Positions 45,158-53,010 of a stretch of 64,000 bases of DNA are shown here, in pieces (position 1 is the stretch's first letter; the number at the start of each line of letters is the position of its first letter). The translations under genes were made by a program, and so were the position numbers. Source of the DNA: Oceanobacter kriegii DSM 6294 (GTDB lineage: Bacteria > Pseudomonadota > Gammaproteobacteria > Pseudomonadales > Oceanobacteraceae); NCBI RefSeq assembly GCF_000422845.1, contig NZ_AUGV01000008.1, positions 62,001 through 126,000 of the forward strand. The letters run 5' to 3'. The notes beneath the pieces are model-generated. The model saw only the letters and a program-made list of their open reading frames with translations. It did not search any database and was not told the DNA's origin.

Positions 45158-46168
45158 TTAGCCGCTGACTTTCCCCATCAACCGCACGCGGCTAATACCG
45201 CCATCCGGGAAGACGTTGATTTTCACATGGGTCACAGGGCCCAGATTTTTTACTTCGGCCTTGTAGTTGTGTTCCTGATTGGGCTGCATTTTTTGCGGTG
45301 GTAGCAGTTCTTCCCAGTACAGGCTTTGGGTTTCGATCTGGTCGTCGGTGCCGCCGGTCACGTAGGCGGCCTGAATCGAACACTTGTCCGGGTAGTTGCC
45401 CTTGAAGTGGTGGGTGTCGATGAGGATTTCTTCAATGCTGCCCGCGTGGCCCAGCGCCAGAATCACCCAGTCGTTGCCCGGTGTGCGGCGGCGGGCGGTT
45501 TCCCAGCCATCGCCCATGTTGATGCCTTTGCCTGGTTGGATGATGTTGCTCATATGGCCGAAGTGCTGGTTATTGCAGGCCAGTGCACGGCCGCCGTTCA
45601 GCGCCGCAGCAAGGTCGACCAGTTGATCGGCTGACTGGTTGCTCCAGTCCTTGAATGGCACTCCGTACACTCTTAAGCGAGCGACGCCGCCGTCGGGGAA
45701 GATGTTCAGGCGCAGGTGAGTCCATGGCTGATCGGCGAATTTATCCACAATCGAATGGATGTGGTGGCTGTCTCCTTGCAGGTTGACCGCAGGCAGGATT
45801 TCGGTCCATTCGGTCTCAGAGGTTGGATCACCGTTTTCAATAAAACAGGCTTCCAGTGAGGCCGATGGCGGGTAGTTACCGGTGAAGTAACGGGTGTCGA
45901 TATCGACCGCCTTGATGTTACCGGCGACGCCGAGTTTGACGACGGCATGGTCGTATCCGGCTTCGCGCTTGCGGCGCGACTCCCAGCCGTCCATCCACTT
46001 GCCGTTGTCGTCGTAGACGCCTTCTTTCCACACCGGTTCGTCCGGGCTCAGCATGCGGTTGGCTTCGGCGAACCAGTCGTCGGTAACGTAGATCACTTCG
46101 GTGCCCAAACGACTGTTAGCCAGGTTTACCAGTTGCTTCAGTTGTTCTTCGTTGTATTGCTTGGTCAT
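45158..46168 (-). CDS. alc: Allantoicase
   Basis: 336 residues, two tandem allantoicase beta-sandwich repeats. It hydrolyses allantoate to ureidoglycolate and urea. Repeat 1 has [21 protein letters not shown] and [19 protein letters not shown]; repeat 2 has [21 protein letters not shown] and [16 protein letters not shown], showing the internal duplication clearly. AAGGAAT precedes the ATG. It starts 10 bp after puuE, in one operon with it. Confidence 0.96.
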   Translation of the reverse strand: MTKQYNEEQLKQLVNLANSRLGTEVIYVTDDWFAEANRMLSPDEPVWKEGVYDDNGKWMDGWESRRKREAGYDHAVVKLGVAGNIKAVDIDTRYFTGNYPPSASLEACFIENGDPTSETEWTEILPAVNLQGDSHHIHSIVDKFADQPWTHLRLNIFPDGGVARLRVYGVPFKDWSNQSADQLVDLAAALNGGRALACNNQHFGHMSNIIQPGKGINMGDGWETARRRTPGNDWVILALGHAGSIEEILIDTHHFKGNYPDKCSIQAAYVTGGTDDQIETQSLYWEELLPPQKMQPNQEHNYKAEVKNLGPVTHVKINVFPDGGISRVRLMGKVSG

Positions 46169-46178
46169 CAGGTATTCC

Positions 46179-47117
46179 TTATTTCCCGGCTGGTTGCGGA
46201 TAGTGGTGCATATGCCAGTGGCGGGCGATGTCGATGCGGCGACAGAACCAGACCTTGTCGTGCATCGAGACGTATTCGATAAAGCGTTTCAGGGCCGCCA
46301 GACGACCGGGACGACCGATCAGGCGGCAGTGCAGGCCAATCGACAGCATTTTCGGGGCGGTGGCGCCTTCTTCGTACAGTACGTCGAAGCTGTCCTTGAG
46401 GTACTGGAAGAACTGGTCGCCGCAGTTAAAGCCCTGCGGAGTAGCGAAGCGCATGTCGTTGCTGTCGAGGGTGTAGGGAATCACCAGATGCGGTTTTGCT
46501 GGCCCTTTGACCCAGTAGGGCAGGTCGTCGTCGTAGGCATCGGAGTCGTACATAAAGCCGCCTTCGGCCATCACAATGTCACGGGTGTTAGGGCCGGTGC
46601 GGCCGGTGTACCAGCCTGCCGGACGTTCGCCGGTGATATCACGGAGGATATCGATGGCTTTCATCAGGTGTTCGGTTTCTTCCTCGATGCTCATGTGCTG
46701 GTAGTCGATCCAGCGGTAGCCGTGGCTGCAGATTTCGTGGCCGTCGGCGACCATCGCTTTGATCACGTCCGGGTGGCGTTGGGCGGCCATGGCGACGGCA
46801 AAAATGGTGAGCGGAATGTTGTGCTTTTTGAACAGTTTCAGAATGCGCCAGACACCGGAACGGCTGCCGTATTCGTAGATGGATTCCATGCTCATGTGGC
46901 GCACATCGGCCAATGGCTGGGCGGCGGGCATCTCGGACAGGAAGGCTTCGGATTCCTTGTCGCCGTGGAGGATGCAACGTTCGCCGCCTTCTTCGTAGTT
47001 GAGTACGAACGACAGGGCGATGCGGGCATCGTCGGGCCAGTGCGGGTGTGGTGGCTCGCTGCCGTAGCCAATCAGATCGCGCGGGTAGTCGGCGGACTGA
47101 GGGTGTTCAATGGACAT
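46179..47117 (-). CDS. puuE: Allantoinase, polysaccharide-deacetylase type
   Basis: 312 residues. It opens allantoin to allantoate. It is of the PuuE type (NodB-like deacetylase fold), not the amidohydrolase AllB. Markers: [65 protein letters not shown] and [17 protein letters not shown] precedes the ATG. First gene of puuE-alc; a RutR-type operator lies 139 bp upstream in the region shared with allA. Confidence 0.96.
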   Translation of the reverse strand: MSIEHPQSADYPRDLIGYGSEPPHPHWPDDARIALSFVLNYEEGGERCILHGDKESEAFLSEMPAAQPLADVRHMSMESIYEYGSRSGVWRILKLFKKHNIPLTIFAVAMAAQRHPDVIKAMVADGHEICSHGYRWIDYQHMSIEEETEHLMKAIDILRDITGERPAGWYTGRTGPNTRDIVMAEGGFMYDSDAYDDDLPYWVKGPAKPHLVIPYTLDSNDMRFATPQGFNCGDQFFQYLKDSFDVLYEEGATAPKMLSIGLHCRLIGRPGRLAALKRFIEYVSMHDKVWFCRRIDIARHWHMHHYPQPAGK

Positions 47118-47255
47118 GGTGTCTCCGGGGAGTTGGCCGTTCCTGGCAATCGCCGACGGGGATCAGCGCAAGGTACAAGGAAGCGGTTTGTTGACGCGCT
47201 TGTGCTTTGATTGGGCCAGATTAGTCGTTTATTTCTGGCCCGACAATGGATTTTC

Positions 47256-47271
47256 CTGACCGAGTGGTCAA
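47256..47271. promoter_or_regulatory. RutR-type operator between puuE and allA
   Basis: CTGACCGAGTGGTCAA matches the consensus at 12 of 14 positions. Nearly midway between the divergent start codons (138 bp and 120 bp), so it can control both. Confidence 0.72.
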
Positions 47272-47391
47272 AGTGTGCATTTACGGTCAAAATGGCCAAG
47301 TTTTAGCGCTAGGATGGCGTTTCACACAGGCTGTTTTTTAGTGCCCGTTTTCAGCCAGCTTTTACCGGTAATCACAGAGAGAGAATCCTGA

Positions 47392-47928
47392 ATGGACAGC
47401 GAATCCACTTTGCCGCAGGCCGCTTTTCAGCTCACGCCACAGCCGCTGACCCGTGAGGCGTTTGTGCCGTTCGGGGATGTGATTGAAACCGAGGGGCGTG
47501 ACCACTTCACCATTAACGATGGCTATGCCGAACGCTTTCATAACCTCGCGGATGTCGATTTGACCGAGGCCGATGGCAAGGTGCTGATCAGTATTTTCAG
47601 GGCGCGCCCACGGCCAAGGCCGATTCAGGTGGAAATGATGGAGCGCCATCCGTTGTCGAGTCAGGCGTTTATTCCGTTGTCGTCACAGCCGTTTCTGGTG
47701 CTGGTGGCTCCGGCAGGTGAACAGCCTTCGCAGGATAACCTGACACTGTTTCGGACTAACGGTCTTCAGGGTGTGAATTTTGCCAGGGGTGTGTGGCATT
47801 TTCCGTTGCTGGTAGAACATGAGAATCAGGAGTTTTTGATTGTTGACCGCGGTGCGCCAGCGGCCAATCCGGGCGAGAAGAATTGCGATCTGTTCTATTT
47901 TGATGGCGTGCGTGGGGAGATTGCCTGA
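47392..47928 (+). CDS. allA: Ureidoglycolate lyase
   Basis: 178 residues of the AllA cupin-like family. It splits ureidoglycolate to glyoxylate and urea. Markers: FVPFGDVIETEGRDHFTINDGYAERFHNLA, EMMERHPLSSQAFIPL, GVNFARGVWHFPLLVEHENQEFLIVDR. GAGAGAGA precedes the start. It is divergent from puuE-alc and supplies the last step of the allantoin branch. Confidence 0.94.
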   Translation: MDSESTLPQAAFQLTPQPLTREAFVPFGDVIETEGRDHFTINDGYAERFHNLADVDLTEADGKVLISIFRARPRPRPIQVEMMERHPLSSQAFIPLSSQPFLVLVAPAGEQPSQDNLTLFRTNGLQGVNFARGVWHFPLLVEHENQEFLIVDRGAPAANPGEKNCDLFYFDGVRGEIA

Positions 47929-47946
47929 GCGGCGTGATTGACCGGG

Positions 47947-48107
47947 TGGTGCGCAGTGCGCACCCTGCAGCCAGGTTTCGCGAATAAATTCGCTCCTACA
48001 ATAAGCCTCGGTGACCAAGTACCAGGTTGTAGGAGGAGGCTTGCCTCCGAAATATCTGATGCGCAGTGCGCACCCCCTACAATGCGGATGGGCAGAGCTG
48101 CCCATCC
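47947..48107. repeat. Cluster of REP-like palindromes after allA
   Basis: GGTGCGC-agt-GCGCACC (47948-47964), TTTCGCGAATAAATTCGCTCCTACA (47977-48001), TGTAGGAGGAGGCTTGCCTCCGA (48027-48049), GATGCGCAGTGCGCACC (48058-48074) and GATGGGCAGAGCTGCCCATC (48088-48107). Some units share the GTAGGAG head. Confidence 0.75.
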
Positions 48108-48118
48108 GGGGTTTTGTA

Positions 48119-49111
48119 TCACGCTTCTTCTTCCTGCCGGTAGGCGTAGGTGTTGTTGAAGCAGTAGATCATCCAGTCACCGGCTGAAATCGGTTGGTAT
48201 TTAGGTGTTTCACCTTCAGCGCAGCAGTTTGGCAAACAGCTGACGTCAGTATCGAAGTCCGGTTCCACAAAGAACGGCATGGAATAGCGTTCGGCGCCGG
48301 ATGGGCTGTAAACCCTATGTGGCGTTGATTTATAACGGTCGTTACTCCAGCGCGCCATCATGTTGCCAATGTTGATCACGAAGCTGTCTTCAATCGGTGG
48401 GGCGTCGACCCAGTTGCCGTTCACGTCCTGTACCTGCAAGCCACCGATTTCGTCCTGCCACAGAATGGTGATGCAGCCGTAGTCGGTATGTGAGCCCGCG
48501 CCTACTGGCGGCACGGCGTTGCCGTCGGCGTCGAGTAGCGGCTCGCGTGGCGGGTAGTGCAGGAAGCGCAGCACGCTGAGCGGGTGTTCGAATTTGTCTT
48601 CAAAGAAGTCTTCGTCAATCTTCAAAGCCAGCGCCAATGCGCTGAGTACCTTCTTGCCCAGTGCCAGCATGTCCCAATAGTGGGTTTCCATTTTTTGCTG
48701 GAAGTCGGCGATGGCATCCGGGTATTGGTTAGGGCCGTACAGTGGTCGCTCGGGGCCAATCAGTTCGTGACCCTTGGGCAGGTTGAGGCCCATGTCGAAG
48801 GATTCTTTCCAGTCGCTCGGGGCCGTTGGGTCGAGCTGTTCGGCTGCGGTTTCGCCATAGCCACGGTGGTTGTCGGACTGGGTGATGGGAATTTTCTGCT
48901 TTTCGCTCATCGGCAGGGCGAAGAAGTCTTCCGCCAGCTGGCGCATTTCGCTCATGCGTTCACGGCTGATGGGGTGGCCGGTGATGTAGAAGAAACCGCT
49001 TTCCTGACAGGCTTTGTCGATGGCGTTGGCTACGGCGAGTTTATCGGCAGTGTTGCCGCTGTAGAGTGGGGTTATGTCAATTTGGGGGATGTTGATCTGA
49101 GGGATGTTCAT
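48119..49111 (-). CDS. 2-Oxoglutarate/Fe(II)-dependent dioxygenase, isopenicillin N synthase family
   Basis: 330 residues. DIOX_N segment (IDITPLYSGNTADKLAVANAIDKACQESGFFYITGHPI) then the 2OG-Fe(II) core with iron ligands HxD in GAGSHTDYGCITIL and His in KSTPHRVYSP, and the 2OG-binding RxS in AERYSMPFF. Start at ATG 49111; a TTG at 49126 is possible. Its substrate is unknown. It lies downstream of the BMP gene, whose region carries three RutR-type sites, and a similar oxidoreductase gene accompanies purine genes in P. aeruginosa (PA0147, from memory). I infer a role in oxidising a purine or modified purine. Confidence 0.88.
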   Translation of the reverse strand: MNIPQINIPQIDITPLYSGNTADKLAVANAIDKACQESGFFYITGHPISRERMSEMRQLAEDFFALPMSEKQKIPITQSDNHRGYGETAAEQLDPTAPSDWKESFDMGLNLPKGHELIGPERPLYGPNQYPDAIADFQQKMETHYWDMLALGKKVLSALALALKIDEDFFEDKFEHPLSVLRFLHYPPREPLLDADGNAVPPVGAGSHTDYGCITILWQDEIGGLQVQDVNGNWVDAPPIEDSFVINIGNMMARWSNDRYKSTPHRVYSPSGAERYSMPFFVEPDFDTDVSCLPNCCAEGETPKYQPISAGDWMIYCFNNTYAYRQEEEA

Positions 49112-49134
49112 GTTGGTTGAGTCCAATGGAAGCT

Positions 49135-49228
49135 GTCCTGCTTTTCGTCAGGACAAAGAGCTGCGCCGGGGAACCCGTTCCCGGCGGCAACCTTTGTTCG
49201 ATCAGGGGCGCGTTTTACGCCCCTGATC
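49135..49228. other. Three hairpins between the BMP gene and the dioxygenase gene
   Basis: GTCCTG/CAGGAC (49135-49154), GCCGGGGAA/TTCCCGGC (about 49165-49185) and an 11-bp perfect stem GATCAGGGGCG/CGCCCCTGATC (49200-49228). None is followed by a clear T-run on the - strand. They may act as processing or partial termination signals between the two genes. Confidence 0.6.
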
Positions 49229-49240
49229 GGGTATCGCAAA

Positions 49241-50329
49241 TTACTTCGGCAGTTTGGCGTCGATGCCTTCGACGTACCAGTCCATTTTTTCAAGGTCGGC
49301 GAAGGTCATGGCGCTGCCAGCCGGTACTCGGACGGTGCCTTGCTGATCCTTCAGCGGGCCGGTGAACGGGTAAACGCTGCCGTCCTTGATGCCTTCAATC
49401 AGTTCTTCGGCGTGGGTCACGACGTCGGCCGGGATGGATTTGTTGAAGCCCGGAATCACGATGGCACCTTCTTTCATGCCTTCAACCATGGGCTTGGATT
49501 CCCAGGTGCCGTCCATAACGGCCTGTACCTGGTGGATGTAGTGTGGGCCCCATTCGTCAACCACGGACAGCAGGTGGGCGTTTGGACCGAAGGCGGACAT
49601 GTCGGATGCCTGACCCACGGCGAATTTGCCACGGCGTTCAGCGGCTTGCATAGCGGCCGGGGAGTCGGTGTGTTGCAGGATGACGTCGACACCCTGGTCC
49701 ATCATGGCGTTGGCGGCGTCGGCTTCCTTACCTGGATCGAACCAGCTGTTTACCCAGATGATTTTCAGTTCGGCGTCCGGGTTGTATTCGTTCAGGGCCA
49801 GCTGTACGGCGTTGATGTCGCGGATAACTTCCGGAATCGGGAAGGAGGCGATGTAGCCGATTTTGTTGGATTTGGTTACCTGGGAAGCAACGTAACCCGC
49901 GACGTAACGGCCTTCAAAGGTTTTGGATACGTAAGTACCCATGTTCTTGGCCAGCTTGTAACCGGTGGCGTGTTCGAATTTGGTTTTCTTGAACTGCTTG
50001 GCGACCTTGAGGGTCGGGTTCATAAAGCCAAAGGAGGTGGTGAAAATGATGTCGTTACCGGCTTTGGCCAGGTTGCGAATCACACGTTCGGCGTCGGCAC
50101 CTTCGGCGACGTTTTCAACGTAGGTGGTTTTTACCTTGTCACCGAAGTGCTTTTCGACGGACAAACGACCCTGATCGTGTTGGTAGGACCAGCCGTGGTC
50201 ACCAATCGGGCCGACGTACACAAAGCCAACTTTCAGTGGCTCGGCGGCGAAGGCTGGAATGGACAGGGCTGCTGTCAGGGCACCGGCCGCAAGGCCAGTC
50301 ATCAGTTTGTGAAATTGACGTCGTTTCAT
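49241..50329 (-). CDS. BMP-family purine nucleoside-type ABC substrate-binding protein
   Basis: 362 residues with a signal peptide ending AFA-AE. PnrA/BMP fold markers: VGFVYVGPIGDHGWSYQHDQG, DIIFTTSFGFMNPTLKVA, GRYVAGYVASQVTKSNKIGYIASFPIPEVIRDINAVQLAL, VNSWFDPGKEADAANAMMDQGVDVILQHTDSPA. It should supply the permeases and ATPase at 25593-29236; no other membrane components are adjacent. Three RutR-type palindromes lie upstream (50392, 50436, 50530). Confidence 0.93.
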   Translation of the reverse strand: MKRRQFHKLMTGLAAGALTAALSIPAFAAEPLKVGFVYVGPIGDHGWSYQHDQGRLSVEKHFGDKVKTTYVENVAEGADAERVIRNLAKAGNDIIFTTSFGFMNPTLKVAKQFKKTKFEHATGYKLAKNMGTYVSKTFEGRYVAGYVASQVTKSNKIGYIASFPIPEVIRDINAVQLALNEYNPDAELKIIWVNSWFDPGKEADAANAMMDQGVDVILQHTDSPAAMQAAERRGKFAVGQASDMSAFGPNAHLLSVVDEWGPHYIHQVQAVMDGTWESKPMVEGMKEGAIVIPGFNKSIPADVVTHAEELIEGIKDGSVYPFTGPLKDQQGTVRVPAGSAMTFADLEKMDWYVEGIDAKLPK

Positions 50330-50391
50330 CCGTCTCTCCTTGTTTGGGCGGGCGCGAGGGATTATTGGGTGCGTCAGCCGATATTATTAAT

Positions 50392-50407
50392 TTGACCGTT
50401 TGGACAG
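50392..50407. promoter_or_regulatory. RutR-type operator, BMP gene site 1
   Basis: TTGACCGTTTGGACAG matches the consensus at 11 of 14 positions, 62 bp upstream of the BMP start. Confidence 0.58.
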
Positions 50408-50435
50408 TATTTCGGTTAACCATCTAAGCAAAATG

Positions 50436-50451
50436 CTGACCAAGTGGTTTT
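50436..50451. promoter_or_regulatory. RutR-type operator, BMP gene site 2
   Basis: CTGACCAAGTGGTTTT has an intact left arm and a weaker right arm. AAGCAAAATG precedes it, a near-copy of the AGCAAAAAG flank. 44 bp from site 1. Confidence 0.55.
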
Positions 50452-50529
50452 CTGAGTCAGGTTTTTATGAGATTCGAGCGTATTTCGGTGATTCGGCAAG
50501 CAGTTCAGCACAGCTGCGTCCGGGATACA

Positions 50530-50545
50530 TTGATCCATTGGTCAA
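50530..50545. promoter_or_regulatory. RutR-type operator, BMP gene site 3
   Basis: TTGATCCATTGGTCAA matches at 12 of 14 positions with a perfect right arm, 94 bp beyond site 2. Confidence 0.52.
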
Positions 50546-50768
50546 AAACGTGCGTTCTGCTGGTGCATGGCCCGTTCAACCGGGCACCCTTTTGCGTCAG
50601 TGTCTTTTAAAGCCACACCTTTGTTTTTCGGGCTGATCATGGTTTTCGGGTTGATGGTGGTTTGCTGGATGGCTTCATGTTGTCTGGATAAACGAGCGCC
50701 ATCCGACCGTTCGGAGCGTCGGATGGCGCAGGCTGATCGACCTGTGCGAACAGCAGTGCAGGGCGGGC

Positions 50769-51116
50769 TTACTTCAGCTTGATGGTGAAGTGTTTCTTTA
50801 TCGGCTCGATGATTTTCCAATGGCCTTTGAAGTCAGCCTCGAATACAAAGGCATCGCCGGGGCCTACGGTGACGGTATCGCCGCCGTCCGGAGTGATTTC
50901 AGCCTTGCCTTCTATCAGGTGTACGAACTCCCATCCGGAGTATTCGGCGTAATAGGTACCGGGCGTGGCTTCCCACCAACCGGCGATCATGGTTTCGTCC
51001 GGTGAGGTGTATTCAATCCAGGTTTTCATGGAAGGCTCGCCTTCCACTTTGGTCCAGCCAGCAAGGTCGTCGGTGATAACGTCGACGGACGGGGCAGGGA
51101 TTTTGGTGATGGTCAT
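50769..51116 (-). CDS. Small cupin-domain protein (Cupin_3/DUF861)
   Basis: 115 residues with a single cupin barrel: GWWEATPGTYYAEYSGWEFVHLIEGKAEITPDGG (motif 1) and VTVGPGDAFVFEADFKGHWKIIEPIKKHFTIKL (motif 2). Similar domains occur in ureidoglycine aminohydrolase and many sugar/amino-acid enzymes, so the function is not set. The start MTITKIPAPSVD is used; the frame beyond it runs through a 7-bp tandem repeat. It follows the Tmm gene on the same strand by about 110 bp and may be co-transcribed. Confidence 0.83.
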   Translation of the reverse strand: MTITKIPAPSVDVITDDLAGWTKVEGEPSMKTWIEYTSPDETMIAGWWEATPGTYYAEYSGWEFVHLIEGKAEITPDGGDTVTVGPGDAFVFEADFKGHWKIIEPIKKHFTIKLK

Positions 51117-51130
51117 AAAGATACTCGCTA

Positions 51131-51155
51131 GGTGTCGGGTGTCGGGTGTCGGGTG
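51131..51155. repeat. 7-bp tandem repeat GGTGTCG, three copies plus a partial
   Basis: Three perfect GGTGTCG units and a GGTG remnant lie 14 bp upstream of the cupin start. The same unit (read on the other strand as CGACACC) is repeated eight times at 58342-58397. Confidence 0.92.
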
Positions 51156-51229
51156 GGCCGTGTAGGCTCGGGTGTTGGCGCCAGGCAGGCCGGGAGCGCC
51201 AGACTCCAGACCCCTGGCTCCAGACCGTT

Positions 51230-52609
51230 TTATTCCCCCGCCGCTTTCTGAATTTCTTCCGGCTTGGGCTCGTCGGCCAAATAGGCTTCCAACGAATCGT
51301 CCAACGCATACAGCCACGGGGTGTGGTGGGCTGGCGACGGCGTGCCGGTCATGACGGAAGGGAAGGAGTAGTCACGGAAGGTCATGATGTTCTCCTTCTT
51401 GTGCTTCTTCCATTTGAGGAAGGTTTCGTTGACCGCCGGAATATCGAAGTTCGGATAGTCGGTGTCGTCGATCAGATCCTGAATGTAGGAGCCCTGGTAT
51501 TCGTAGGCTTCCTTGTCGTTGGCGATTTTCAGTTCGTTGTCGCGCCACATCTGGCTGTGTTCTTTCATGCCTGCAGGATCTGGCAGCTCGATGCGCTCCA
51601 TGATGACGTCACGGGCGAACCAGGCCTGGGCATCAAACATGTTGAAGCTGTACCACTGGTCCTGCATGCCGATGTACAGCAGTTTGGGGTTGTCTTCCCA
51701 CACCACGCCTTTGTAGAGGTTCATTACCCACAGGCGGTTGTCGGTTTTCAGGCGCAGGGATTCCGGCAGGAACGGGAAGTGGTGGATGTAGCCGGTGCAC
51801 AGAATAATGGCATCGATTTGTTTGCTGCTGCCGTCAACGAAGTAGACGTTATCCACATCGACGTGGGTCATGGCCGGCTTTTCTTCCCAGTTGTCTGGCC
51901 ACTTGTAGCCCATCGGTGCGCTGCGGTAGCAGGAGGTGACGGTTTTGGCGCCGTATTTGTAGCACTGGGAACCGATGTCTTCGGCCGAGTAGCTGGAGCC
52001 AACCACCAGTACGTTTTTGCCCTTGAATTCCAGCGCGTCACGGAAATCGTGGGCGTGCAGAATGCGGCCGCCAAAGCTTTCGAAACCCGGATATTGCGGC
52101 ACGTTAGGGGTCGAGAAATGGCCGCTGGCGACCACCACGAAGTCAAACTCTTCGGAGTAGACCTTGTCTTCGTTGTGATCGTGAACGCTGACGGTAAATT
52201 TGCTGCTGGCTTCGTCGAATTCGACGTTACGAACAGCAGTATTGAAACGGATGTACTTGCGTACGTCGGCTTTATCCACACGGCCCTTGATGTAATCCCA
52301 CAGCACTTCCCGTGGCGGGTAGGACGCGATGGGCTTGCCAAAATGTTCATCGAAGCTGTAGTCGGCAAATTCCAGTGCTTCTTTCGGGCCGTTGGACCAC
52401 AGGTAGCGATACATGGAGCTGTGTACCGGTTCGCCGTTTTCATCGAGGCCGGTGCGCCAGGTGTAGTTCCACTGGCCGCCCCAGTCGGCTTGTTTTTCAA
52501 AGCATACGAGTTCAGGAATATCCGCCCCTTTGGCCTGGGCTGACTGGAAGGCTCGCAGTTGGGCCAGGCCGCTTGGGCCTGCGCCAATGATGGCTACGCG
52601 CTGGGTCAT
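51230..52609 (-). CDS. tmm: Trimethylamine monooxygenase (flavin-containing monooxygenase)
   Basis: 459 residues. FAD motif [25 protein letters not shown] motif [23 protein letters not shown], and the FMO fingerprint region [13 protein letters not shown]. The stretches [36 protein letters not shown] and [17 protein letters not shown] are those I associate with bacterial Tmm proteins of marine bacteria, which oxidise trimethylamine to its N-oxide. AGGAGACAC precedes the ATG. No TMAO demethylase gene lies nearby, so the fate of TMAO is not shown here; an indole- or other amine-oxidising FMO is the alternative. Confidence 0.92.
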   Translation of the reverse strand: MTQRVAIIGAGPSGLAQLRAFQSAQAKGADIPELVCFEKQADWGGQWNYTWRTGLDENGEPVHSSMYRYLWSNGPKEALEFADYSFDEHFGKPIASYPPREVLWDYIKGRVDKADVRKYIRFNTAVRNVEFDEASSKFTVSVHDHNEDKVYSEEFDFVVVASGHFSTPNVPQYPGFESFGGRILHAHDFRDALEFKGKNVLVVGSSYSAEDIGSQCYKYGAKTVTSCYRSAPMGYKWPDNWEEKPAMTHVDVDNVYFVDGSSKQIDAIILCTGYIHHFPFLPESLRLKTDNRLWVMNLYKGVVWEDNPKLLYIGMQDQWYSFNMFDAQAWFARDVIMERIELPDPAGMKEHSQMWRDNELKIANDKEAYEYQGSYIQDLIDDTDYPNFDIPAVNETFLKWKKHKKENIMTFRDYSFPSVMTGTPSPAHHTPWLYALDDSLEAYLADEPKPEEIQKAAGE

Positions 52610-53010
52610 AAGTGTCTCCTCGTTCTATTTTCGCGACAGAAAATTTCTTATGAGGAAACACTAGAGCGAGTGTAAAGGCGGGAACATTCCCCAGTGAGGG
52701 TAGTCTTTGGCTAGTCCCTCAAGGCCAGCTTATACCAACTGGGTAGATGAGGTGGCTGCGAGTGCAGTGTCAATAAGCGTCAAATAACAAGAAATACTTG
52801 CCAGTAGATTAATAAATCTAATCATTTGAGATGTTATATATCTTTTTGGGTTTATTTAATAATTGATATGGAATGACCTTGAAATTGGAATATTCCGTTT
52901 CGGTTTATTTTGATGAACTATCCCTCGTCTATTGTTATCTGTCCCGTTAAAGGCAAAGGTCTTTGGCTTAATGACCTTTTTCTATCTTTGATCTCTTTCT
53001 GGGTATTTCT
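52610..53010. other. AT-rich divergent promoter region between tmm and gcd
   Basis: About 400 bp with no gene. The middle (52790-52880) is very AT-rich; AGATT-aata-AATCT at 52806-52819 is a small inverted repeat. No known operator recognised. Confidence 0.45.

Larger units (their letters stand above)
50330..50768. other. Intergenic region between BMP and cupin genes
   Basis: About 440 bp. Holds the three operators listed and, at 50698-50727, a GCCATCCGAC/GTCGGATGGC 10-bp hairpin just past the cupin stop, which looks like an REP-type 3' element. No protein-like gene. Confidence 0.55.

Noticed and set aside
46101-47210. Long + strand frame opposite puuE
   Set aside because: Antisense to puuE and alc; no family features.
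51146-52543. Long + strand frame opposite tmm
   Set aside because: Antisense to an unmistakable FMO; valine/phenylalanine-rich shadow sequence.
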